This document shows positions 21,541 to 30,662 of a stretch of 64,000 bases of DNA, in pieces. A program made the position numbers and the translations under genes. Origin of the DNA: Tilletiopsis washingtonensis (Eukaryota > Basidiomycota > Exobasidiomycetes > Entylomatales); assembly GCF_003144115.1 (NCBI RefSeq), contig NW_020312005.1:94362-158361 (forward strand). Direction: 5' to 3'. Within the stretch, counting starts at the first letter, position 1. Each line of letters opens with the position of its first letter. The notes beneath the pieces were generated by a model. The model saw only the letters and a program-made list of their open reading frames with translations, was not told where the DNA came from and did not search any database.

Positions 21541-22869
21541 GGGCGGAGGGGCGGAACTTGCTGGAGGGCGAGCAGCAAGACCGTTGCGACAAGCATCTTT
21601 ATGGAGTCTTTGCTGCAGCAACAGCCTTACGGCGCCTGGCATGAAAGCAGTGAAGAGACACCGTCATGCTGGTGTCTACACTGGCTGCCATGAGAGCAGC
21701 TTGCAGACACCAGCATGCCAGTGCTTGCGCCAAGCCTCCATGCTTGCCGCATTCTGTCGGCGTTGGCTGTCCGATGGGATTCTACAGACACCCGACATGC
21801 AGACAGGAGCATGCCCGGCGGCGCACCGCTCCCGCGGGGCCTTCTTGCGCCCCCCGAGCAGCTCTGGCGAGCGCACGGTGCTGGAGCGGTCTCCTTGCTG
21901 CCTGTGGGCGCTGCGATCCCCGCAGCCGAGTTGTCGGAGGCGCCGCCGCGTGCGGATCGTGGATCTGAGGAATGGCAAGGAGTGGCCAGATGCAGCGCGA
22001 CATGTGTCAGGTGTGGGACCTTGCCGGCAAGCAGGGCTGCGAGGCTTCTGCAGTGCAGCAGCCATGCGAGCATGGGAGTGGCGGACTGCAGTGCTGCTGC
22101 CCACCTGTCCGGTGTTGAGTCGGAGCCTCGCGGCGGGATCTGCAGCCGCAGAACTACCCGAGGTGAAGCGAGCAACAAGGGAACGGCGGAGACGGAGCGC
22201 AGTACGGCCACATGCAGAATGGGGGACCGGGCTTGCGCTGGCATCTGCCATCGGACAGCACGCAGCACGCAGCACCTCATGTGTGGCGCTGGTCCTGCCG
22301 CCAGCTGTTCACACGCCGCATGCCTTGGCTGGCGCTGGCCAGGGTCAGGTCCCAGGGTCCAACTCGGACCGGAAGTGCCAGATGCAGGATGCATGCAGCG
22401 TGGCGCTGCGCCGGCTGCTGTTTGGCGGCATGCCGCTGCTGCCCTGGTGCCTGCTGCGTCCCCCTCATGCAGGCCGCTTCCACCGCCAGAAGCCCTCCTG
22501 CGCTGTGCTGAGTGCCTCATGCCGTGCCGCCGCACTGATGTTGCTGGGCAGTGCGGTACAGCGCCGCGTGCCTCGGACCAACCTGCAGCTGCAGGACATG
22601 TGCGCCGCACCGTCGGAGTTACCATCATGCGCATGCGCCATGCGCCGGTGCGCCGACACTGACCATCTCTGCGCCTCCTGGGCTCTGGGCGGCGCAGCGC
22701 ATCAATCTACTTCCGTGTCCGGAGTGACGCTGCGCCCTTTGGTCCTGCGCTTTGAGGCTGCTTCTGCGTACCGTACTGGAGTGCAGGACCGCAGCACGGC
22801 ATACTGCACATTTGCCCTCCCACCAAGCTCACACTGCACCTGCACTTCACTCACGAGAGATCAACCAGA
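21541..22869 (-). repeat. Duplicated 5' flank of paralogue A
   Basis: About 1.3 kb upstream of paralogue A matches, in inverted orientation, the flank at about 58276-59490. Examples of shared blocks are the run around AGCAGCCTCAAAGCGCAGGA (22740-22780 against 58365-58390) and the block near the start of each gene with CTTCTGTCTGCATG-like sequence. Long chance open frames cross it in several frames but have no family features. It probably holds the promoter; no TATATA is seen here, unlike the other copy. Confidence 0.75.
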
Positions 22870-22995
22870 TACACTTCACACGCACGTGTAGCAGCAAGCA
22901 AGAAAGACGGAGGAGAGAGACAGGGGGGGCAGCGGCCAGGCGGAGGTGCCCTGGCCGCAGTGGATCCGGGGAAGGAGCGAGCAGGTCCGGAGGTG
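22870..22995 (-). repeat. Tail repeat, copy 3, fused to the transporter remnant
   Basis: This 126-bp stretch (ACTTCACACGCACGTGTAGC onward to GGATCCGGGG) matches the 3' flanks of both modular genes (17570-17660 and, inverted, 62390-62470). There is no modular gene next to it; it joins directly to the broken transporter. It is best read as the last trace of a third gene copy that once lay to its right. Confidence 0.7.
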
Positions 22996-24105
22996 GCCTT
23001 CAGACCAGCACTGGCTTTCCTGAATTATATTCCGGGAACTTGAAGGGCCGCGACGCCGAGGCCATCACCGTGCTCGACTTCATCGCGCGCGAGAACGGCC
23101 GGGAGAACAGCTCGACACTCGAGATGCTGCGCGCCGCCTAGCACGGCTTCACAGAGACGGCCTCCGCCGCGAGGGGCCTCGAGAAGGAGAAGGAGGCTGG
23201 CGCGCACGACGCAGCGCCCGCTGCGCCCGAGCCCGGCACTCCGGGCCTGGCGAGCTACCAGGGCGCTGCGTTCGGCTTCGAGCTCGCGGACCTCAAGCTC
23301 AGCGTGAAGCAGTTCGACGAACGGCATGGGCGCATGCTCTTCTCTTCCCCTCGCATGACGCTCAACACGTGCCTGGTACGTCCTGTCGGCTCTCCTGGCA
23401 GGTCCGAGCTGACCTTTCGGCGGCAGATCTGCCCCTGCTGTGGTGTCATCGGCATTGCGTACGCGCTGCCCAACTCATTTATCGCGCTGTACGTCGGCAC
23501 GATCGGCGACGAGGACTCGTCGCAGGCCACTGGGCAGCTGGTCATCATTGCTGCGTGCGGCGTTCCTGGCTCGCTGATCGCGAGCGTCGCCGTCGAGCTG
23601 CCATACCTGGGACGCCGCTTCAGCATGGCATTCTTCACCCATGCTGACCGGCCTCTGCCTCTTTCTCTTCACCACGGCGAGCACGTCGAGCGCCGTGCTG
23701 GGCTGGAACTGTGAGTGCGACCGATGTGGCTCTCTCGCACCGGAACTGACGCAGCAGGACCAGGCGGCGCCTCGCTCGCGCAGAACGCAATGGACAGCAT
23801 GCTCTACCACCTCACGTACGAGCTGTTCCCCTCGCCGTGTCGCGGCACGGGCGACGGCCTGGCCATGGGCGTGCAGGTGCGTGTGTGCCCGTCTCCGCCC
23901 TTGCTATCGGCTCGCATCTGCGCAGCGCATCTTTGGCATCTCGGCGCCGCTGATCGCCGCGTACGCCTCGTCGACGTCGCCCACGGCGCCTGTCTCCGTC
24001 AGCGCCTCGCTGTTCCTCTTTGCCTCGCTCCTGATGCTCCTCTTGCCATACGAGACGCGCGGCGTCGAGGCGCTGCAGCGCAATCGATCTCTGCTTGCAG
24101 AAGTG
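22996..24105 (+). pseudogene. Truncated MFS transporter (SVOP-like) pseudogene
   Basis: The remains of a 12-helix membrane transporter. The homology starts inside the cytosolic loop at FPELYSGNLKGRDAEAI, so the first half of the gene is gone. Clear later parts are KQFDERHGRMLFSSPRM, an intron at 23374-23427, IALYVGTIGDE, the helix GLCLFLFTTASTSSAV, CRGTGDGLAMG and YETRGVEAL at the end. Two breaks lie inside the remaining part: a TAG in the loop (after EMLRAA, near 23140) and a one-base shift near 23638, between AFFT and MLTGL. The frame has no stop of its own before the convergent neighbour. The 5' boundary coincides with the tail repeat, so the truncation probably came with the duplication event. 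Confidence 0.8.
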
Positions 24106-25239
24106 CTATTGTGTCTGCGCCGCCTCAGCCTCTCTCTTCTCTCGCATGCCCACCAACCGTGCCCGCAGCCACTCGCCCGGCCTGGCCTTTTCGCCCTCCT
24201 CGCCAGCTCGCAGACCCACGGCGCCCGCCCGGCCCAGATCGCGCCACCAGGCACGCAGCTGCTCGAGTCTGGCGCGTGCGCGCATGATCGGCCCCGGAAC
24301 GTCGCCGTCAAGGAACGGCGGACGCAGCGCGGCAGCAAGGCGTTGCCGGCGCGGCTTTTGAGCCGGCGTCGAGGAGAGCGTGCCCGGCTGATGGGAGAGC
24401 AGCGCGGCGTGCACGAGCAGTATGCCTTCGCGCGACTGCAGACGGCCCTTGGCGTCAGCATTCGAGGAAGCCGAGGCAGGACAGGAGGGCTCACCGTGTC
24501 TGCATGCGCAATGAAGCGCTTGAGGCCAAACTTCTCAATGCGCCGCCCCAGCACGCTGATGTTGCTGGTAATGTGGCCGCGCGAGAGGGCCGCCGTGGCG
24601 TCGGGCGGCGTGAGATGCGCATGTGCGCTCTCGCTGTTGCTGGCAGAGGCAGAGCTGCCGGCGTCCGGCGTGAGCTCGACTGATGCGAGCGGGCAGGCAG
24701 CCGGCACTCACCTCGTCGCGCCTCTCGCACTACCCTCTGCCAGCTCAAGGCCCTCTGTCACTGCGAGCTTGTGCGTATGGTCCAGATTGCGCGTCCACAC
24801 TCTCATCCGCCGCCCCTGTGCGTCGCGCTGCCCGTCGTCGCCGCCGCTGCCCGCCGGCGCGTCGAGCTCGACCTCGCTCTGCTCCAGCACCCAGCTCTCG
24901 CTGTTCTTGACGATGCCGCGCGGCGCCCAGGCGGGCAGCGTGCCACGCTTGAGGATGAGACGCGTGGTGCACAGCACGAGCTGCGACGACGACGACGACG
25001 ACGACGCCGCCGCAGAGGCCACCTCTGCGGCCGCGGCGCACGGGCGCCAGACGAGGCGGCGCTCCAGCACGTCGACGCTCAGCACATGTGTGGCCAGCGG
25101 GTTGGGGTAGCGCTGGAAGTACGCGGGAATGAGCGTGGCGTACGGCGCACTGCGAGAGCGTCAGCATGGTGCGGCACAGCGCGCCGGCGGTCGCGGCCAC
25201 GCACGGATAGCGCGTGTGCGAGGCGTGCGTCTGCACCAT
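24106..25239 (-). CDS. PRELI/MSF1-domain mitochondrial lipid-transfer protein (Ups2/Ups3-like)
   Basis: PRELI proteins carry phosphatidic acid or phosphatidylserine across the mitochondrial intermembrane space with Mdm35. Four exons (25205-25239, 24712-25149, 24495-24654, 24106-24447) give 324 residues. Family marks are [78 protein letters not shown] and SREGILLVH. Compared with the family there are two insertions, a Ser/Ala run after VASAA and a Gly/Asp stretch after VELDAP, and a basic tail of about 80 residues. The second intron (57 bp) was chosen over a 31-bp option because only it keeps the frame. The start ATG gives [12 protein letters not shown], matching the usual MVQ..HTY opening. 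The gene meets the transporter remnant tail to tail. Confidence 0.88.
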
Positions 25240-25338
25240 GCTGCGCTCGGGGAGCGGCGCGGGCGGGCAGAGCGCGGCAGCGCAGCGCACTCGGGCGTGC
25301 CGTGCGAGCCGAGGTGGAAGAAGCGAGGGGCACGGCGT

Positions 25339-25445
25339 CGAGAAGGCGGATGCTGGAGAAGGCGGGTGCCGGTGGAGGAAAAGGCGGGTGCCGGTGGAGG
25401 AGAAGGCGGGTGCCGGTGGTGGAGAAGGCGGGTGCCGGTGGTCGG
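25339..25445. repeat. Minisatellite, about 21-bp unit
   Basis: Four to five imperfect copies of a GAGAAGGCGGGTGCCGGTGG unit. The array lies between the divergent PRELI and GUF1 genes, about 100 bp upstream of the PRELI start codon. Confidence 0.9.
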
Positions 25446-25557
25446 GAAGAAGAAGAGGCGGTCGGGTGCGCGTGCAGGTGGAGCATATGCCGCCTTTAAA
25501 GTCAGAGTTTGTTGCTTGCCGCCGCGGCCACCTGCTGTGCTGCTGCGCTCGACTGCT

Positions 25558-25584
25558 GCGCGGCGCGCGCGGCGCGCCGCGCGC
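25558..25584. promoter_or_regulatory. GCGC palindromic cluster upstream of GUF1
   Basis: A run of overlapping GGCGCGCC/GCGCGC palindromes about 100 bp upstream of ATG 25684, in the PRELI/GUF1 divergent promoter. It resembles the clusters in other divergent promoters of this window. Confidence 0.35.
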
Positions 25585-25683
25585 TCACCCTCCTCCACCT
25601 TCCCACCCTCCATCCCTCTCGCACGCGCCTGCTCCCTTGCCGTGCAGCAGCAGCAGCAGCGCAGCTCTTGCGCATCGCACGCC

Positions 25684-28309
25684 ATGGCCGTCATCGCGGC
25701 ACGTCTGCCGCTCCGGCCGGCATGCGCCAGCGCCAGCTCCAGGCTTGCGTGTGAGGCACGCTGCCAGCCGGGCGTCGCCGCCCGCCCGCGCAGGAGCTCG
25801 GTCTGGGCCGCAGCAGCGCACCCCTCGGGCAGCTGGCTGCACGCCGGGCACGGCCTCGCCCCGAGGCAGCAGTCTGTGTCCATGTGCCGGGCAGCGCTGC
25901 ACACGAGCAGCACACGGCCGCCTGCAGCTCCGGCGCAGGCCGAGGCCGAGGCCGCGCCGTTCGATGCGCTGCCAGCCGTGTCCTTCAGTATCATCGCGCA
26001 CATCGACCACGGCAAGAGCACGCTGGCAGATCGCCTGCTCGAGATGACGGGCTGCATCCCGGCAGGCGTGGGCAACCGGCAGGTGCTTGACAGCCTGAAG
26101 GTCGAGCGCGAGCGCGGCATCACCGTCAAGAGCCAGGCGGTGAGCATGCGGTGGCAGGGCACACTGCTCAACCTGATAGACACGCCGGGGCACGTCGACG
26201 TGAGTGACACGCTGGAGCGCCAGCTGCGGCGGGCCTGACGCAGCCGTAGTTTGCCTACGAAGTAAGCCGCAGTCTTTCTGCGTGTCAGGTGGCCCTGCTA
26301 GTGGTGGACGCCGCGCGTGAGTCAAGCTGGTGTGCTTGCGCTTCAGCTCTGACCCCGGCACACAGAGGGCGTCCAGTCGCAGACGCTGTCGGTGCTGCGC
26401 ATCGCTCGGGCGCGCAATCTACGCATCATTCCCGTGCTTAACAAGATCGACCTGCCAGCGGCGCAGCCCGACGTGGTGCTCGCGCAGCTGGAGGACGTGG
26501 GGCTCGACGTTGGCTCTGGCGGCCGCGAGGAGGCCATCAGCGTGAGTGCCAAGACAGGACAGGGCGTGGAGGAGGTCCTGGCTCGCCTTGTCAGAGGTGC
26601 ACGCACGCACAAGGAGGCGCGCAGACAGGACATGCGCGCCCTAGTCTTTGACTCGTGGTACGACCCGTACAAGGGCGTGGTGGCGCTGGCCTCGGTGTAC
26701 GAAGGCACACTGCGCAAAGGTGAGTACAGCAGCAGGAGCAGGCGAGGGGACCCTGCATATTGAGACTTCCTCAGGGGATAGGATTGCGTCGGCCGCGTCG
26801 GGCAAGACCTACGAGGTGCTCGGTATCGGAGTCAACAGCCCGGAGCCCGTATCAACCGGCGTGCTGCGCGCTGGCCAGGTCGGCTGGCTGATGATGAACA
26901 TGAAGGACATGTATGTCGCTCGCTGCTGGCAATGCCATGTGCCTGCTGATGCCGCATCGCAGGTCAGAAGCAGCAATCGGCGATACGCTACATCACGCGC
27001 ACACCAAGGTCGAGCCGCTTGAGGGCTTCAAGCCGAGCGTGCCGATGGTCTACGCAGCTGTATATCCGCTCCAGGCGCAGGACTTCCCGAAGCTCGAGGA
27101 TGCCATCACACGGCTAGCGCTCAACGACCGCAGTGTGACCGTTGCGCGGGAGAGCAGCGCGGCGTTGGGCCAGGGCTGCCGGCTGGGCTTTCTCGGCACG
27201 CTGCATCTCGATGTGTTCCGGCAGCGGCTCGAGGACGAGTATGGCCAGAGCATCCTTGTCACAGCCCCAACCGTGCCCTTCCGCGTCACGGCGCAGGACG
27301 GCACCGAGCGCACGATCGCCAGTCCAGCCGAATTTCCGGCCGAGCTGCGAGCAGGGCATGCCGAGCTGGCAGAGCCGGTTGTGCGCGGCACGCTCATGTG
27401 TCCAGAGGAGTACGGTGTGTACACATGGTGCCTCTGCGTCTTGCCTGCGCTGATGAGCGGCCGTGTCAGTTGGCTCGATGATGGAGCTGTGCGCAGAGCA
27501 CCGTGGTGAGGACCTCAGCATCGAGTTTGACGAGGGCAAGTCGGGCAAGCGGCAGGTACGTATGGTGTATCGCCTGCCGCTTGCCGAGGTCGTGACGGAC
27601 TTCTTTGGCAAGCTCAAGTCACGCTCCAGTGAGCAGGGGCCTGCAGCAGCAGGCGGCAGCTGTCTGACAAGGCCATGGCAGGCGGCTTCGCGGCATTTGA
27701 GTACGAGGACGACGGCTACACGGCATCCGACCTCGTCAAGGTGAGGGCATGCAATGCCTCAGGAAGCGCGGCCGCTGACACACTCTCAGCTCTCATTTCT
27801 CATCTCGGGCACACCTGTTGACGCTCTCGCGGTCGTGCTGCACCGCAGCAAGGCTGTCGCAACCGGGCGTGCCATGGCGCGCAAGCTCAGAGACGTCGTG
27901 CCTCGGCAGCAGTTCGAGGTGGCCATCCAGGCTGTCATCGGCAACAAGTGCGTGCACCGAGCCGTCTTGTCTCTCTTGCTCACATTGCGCCCAGGGTCAT
28001 TGCAAGAGAGTCGCTCAAGGCGTTCAGAAAGGACGTCACCGCTGGCCTTTACGGCGGCGACTACACACGCAAGGCCAAGGTACGTGCTGCACTTCCAAGA
28101 GCCGCCGACGCGGCTGACACTTTGTGCATTTCCAGCAACTCGGCAAGCAGAAGTGAGTCGTGTGCCTTGCCCTGACAAGCCCTACTGACGCTTGTGCGGT
28201 GCCCAGAGAAGGCAAGAAGCGGCTGCGCGCAGTGTCGTTCGGGCGCGTGCAGATACCGCAGGAGGCCTTCCTCAGTGTGCTCAACAGCCGGCCAAACGAA
28301 GGGAAATGA
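25684..28309 (+). CDS. GUF1: Mitochondrial translation elongation factor 4 (GUF1/LepA)
   Basis: A ribosome-dependent GTPase of the mitochondrial matrix that supports accurate protein synthesis under stress. Eleven exons (25684-26199, 26250-26316, 26366-26719, 26775-26910, 26963-27414, 27470-27628, 27682-27740, 27790-27947, 27995-28079, 28136-28152, 28207-28309) give 701 residues, near the family length. A long Ala/Arg/Ser presequence of about 95 residues precedes the G domain. GTPase motifs are [27 protein letters not shown] and SAK. LepA-specific parts are [26 protein letters not shown] and, in the C-terminal domain, [35 protein letters not shown] and RKAKQLGKQKEGKKR. The 17-nt exon 10 is needed to complete that last block. 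All splices keep the frame. Confidence 0.95.
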
Positions 28310-29278
28310 GAGTGAGATGCACACGACGAGGGATGTGTGTACAGGTGAAGAGGCGAGTCGTGAGCTGGACGTTAGGCGAGGAAGGAAGCAGCCGCCCGCC
28401 TGCCAGTCGGTGCAGAAAAGTAGACACGTCTTGCAGGACTCGGTGCGCATGCGCTTTGCCTGGAGGCTCACGCGTGTCGGGCGTTCAGTTGAAAGCTTCA
28501 GTCGCGTTGACGCACCACAGGGGGCTGCCTACCCCCGGAGCTCACTCTGCGGTGACAGCTGTGTGCATTCTACGCCAGTGGCCAGGACTGGCGATGCACG
28601 ACCAGCCCCGTAGAACGGCAGGGCTGCCCTTGGGCTTCGCTGAGCCCGGTGGCGGCAGCGTCTCCCCTCCTCACCACGCGCGCCGCAAACGTCGCTGTGC
28701 CAGTCGCTTGCAGGCGAGAGAGGCATGCCCAAGACACGCATGTTGCTCTGCTCCGCCGCTTGATGTGACGGCACTATGTTCCACACGCCTGCAGCGACGG
28801 TGTGTGAGCAGGCCCCGACACCAAAGCTAGCACGGCGCCGCAGGCCACCAAGCCGGAGGCCTGCCACGCTCCGTCATGGCAGTGTGAGTGCATAAGGCGC
28901 CTCGGAGCAGTGCGACGGCTCAGTCGCGCAGCCTTCGCAGTCATGCTGCTTGCGACGTGGACCATCGGCGAACAAGGCCGGGCGATCTTCTTTCGTGGAA
29001 TCGAGAGGGGAACATGGACGCACAGGAGGCTGCTCGCGTGTCCTGCATGCACAGTAAGAGTCGAGTCGGAGGCAGGCGCGGCGGGCATCTGCCGCTGGCC
29101 GCGCACTCTACATACGATGACGGACATGCACGCAACAGAACGGACGAGGCGACCTCGGTGGCGCCGGGCGGCGGTGCAGCATGGACAGGGCAGGCGGCCG
29201 CCATGCGGAACAGGCACAGGTGCACGTCGCAGCGCGGGGGGACGCTCTGTTGACAGCAGGGACAATGCATTACACTCT
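28310..29278. other. Intergenic, convergent 3' ends
   Basis: 969 bp between the stops of GUF1 and the putative oxygenase gene. I find no domain, no repeat above background and no tRNA-like fold. Open frames on both strands are short and lack codon pattern. A structured RNA cannot be excluded by eye. Confidence 0.45.
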
Positions 29279-30334
29279 TCAAGTCAGGGTGCAGCGCACA
29301 AACGTGTCGATGCTCAGCCCGGTGGCAGAGAACTTGTCGATGAGCCCTGCGGACGTGAAGAACACAAGGGAGCCACGGCGGCCTGCCAGCAGCGCGCTAT
29401 TGCCGTGTGTGATCTGGCGCGCCGGGAACGTGACAACCGTGCCGTCGGACGTGTCCACCTTGATGCCCAGCTCGCGGAGATGCAGAGCACCGCCGACAAA
29501 GTGCTCGCCGTGCACCATGACGGAGGCAAGGCCGTACATGTGGTCACGCATGTCCTTGTGCTGCGCGCAGATCGTAGCGTCGCTGATCACGTTGGCGATG
29601 ATGCCGCCGTGCGGGTCGAACACGCACGCACCGCGCTCGCCGACCCTTGCCATCACGCGGGCCGCCGCGTCGCTATCGAGTGTGCGCAGCTCCTCGGGCT
29701 TCACGGGGAAGCGCACCGCACGAAGCTCCGGGTGCTGCGCGACCTCGTCGTAGACGAGCAGGTGCGCCGGGCTTAGCATGCCCAGGTTGTCGCGCGCGAC
29801 GGCTGCTAGGCGCGCCAGGGCGTCGCCGTAGATGAGAGGCGTTGTGTGCTGCGGGCTGTTGAGCAGCGCCGTAGGCCACGACTCGGAGTTTGTCGTCGTG
29901 TGGATGGGCCACGGGCGCAGATTCACGTTGACGGTGGCGAAGCCACGCCCGCGCGTGGACTGAATCTCGGTGAGGCATGCATTGGGCAGCTGGAGCGTCG
30001 CGTCCTCCACCTGCCGCAGCGCAGGGCGATAGTCGCCGGCTGTGCCCTGGGCTGGCGCCCAGGAGATGAGCACGACACAGCGGTCGTCGGAGTCGAGCAG
30101 GAGGACGCGTTGCTCGTCGGGCAGCTGCTGCACGATGAGGCTCGCGCGCTGACTGTTTGCCTCGTCGGGCTTGGCCAGCGACCAAGGCACGCGAAGAAGG
30201 CGGGCGGAGGCCGTCATCTGCAGATGCGCGCTGCGTGCAGCGGCAAAGACGGCGTCAGGGTCGCGTTCTGGGCGCGCCGGAGGCACCGCAGGCAGCCGGT
30301 GCCGCTCAATGTCGGTGCGGCAACCCTGCGACAT
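29279..30334 (-). CDS. Putative 2OG-Fe(II) dioxygenase of a fungal expanded family
   Basis: A single exon of 351 residues, one of the few intronless genes here. The C-terminal half has the layout of a double-stranded beta-helix oxygenase: an HxD pair in QHKDMRD (about H259 and D261), then FVGGALHLRELGIKV, GTVVTFPARQ, a distal His in ITHGN (about H310) and Arg in GRRGSLVFF (about R319). This GG.L.L.ELG..GTVV.F..R...HG pattern is what I associate with the large basidiomycete family of Tet/JBP-related or transposon-associated oxygenases, but the assignment is from pattern memory. The substrate is unknown. The N-terminal half (residues 1-150) has no recognisable domain. The start at 30334 gives MSQGCRTDIER. 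An orphan gene lies divergently 328 bp away. Confidence 0.65.
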   Translation of the reverse strand: MSQGCRTDIERHRLPAVPPARPERDPDAVFAAARSAHLQMTASARLLRVPWSLAKPDEANSQRASLIVQQLPDEQRVLLLDSDDRCVVLISWAPAQGTAGDYRPALRQVEDATLQLPNACLTEIQSTRGRGFATVNVNLRPWPIHTTTNSESWPTALLNSPQHTTPLIYGDALARLAAVARDNLGMLSPAHLLVYDEVAQHPELRAVRFPVKPEELRTLDSDAAARVMARVGERGACVFDPHGGIIANVISDATICAQHKDMRDHMYGLASVMVHGEHFVGGALHLRELGIKVDTSDGTVVTFPARQITHGNSALLAGRRGSLVFFTSAGLIDKFSATGLSIDTFVRCTLT

Positions 30335-30520
30335 GCCTACAAGAGAGTGCGGGCAACGGATGGCGCAGCAGAGGTAAGCAGGGGCGGCTGAGGCGGGCGG
30401 GAGGGAGAGGCGCGAGGTGCAGGCCACGCACGGCAGCAGGCAGGGTGGAAGAGGTGCGGCACCAAGCCGCTGCGCCGCCGCCTCGGCGGTCACCTGACGC
30501 GCTCCCCTGAGGCACTGGAG

Positions 30521-30550
30521 CCGCCGCGCCGCGCGCGGCGCGCATCGCGC
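30521..30550. promoter_or_regulatory. GCGC cluster in a divergent promoter
   Basis: CCGCCGCGCCGCGCGCGGCG and adjacent bases, between the starts of the putative oxygenase (30334, minus) and the orphan gene (30663, plus). It is one of several such clusters in the window. Confidence 0.35.
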
Positions 30551-30662
30551 GGCCCGCGGGAAAGCCAGGGCCGGCGGCCGCACCGAGCTCCGCGCCTCTC
30601 ACTCCCACCGCTCCGCGCCTCCTTACTCGCGTGCTCTGCGCGCCCTTCTGCCGCCTCTAGGC

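Noticed and set aside
21395-22891. A 498-codon plus-strand frame in the duplicated flank
   Set aside because: The matching flank at 58276-59490 breaks this frame repeatedly, so the similarity between copies is not protein-driven.
21541-22995. The duplicated flank as a transposable element
   Set aside because: No terminal repeats, target-site duplication, transposase or reverse transcriptase motif; its limits track the secreted gene copies instead.
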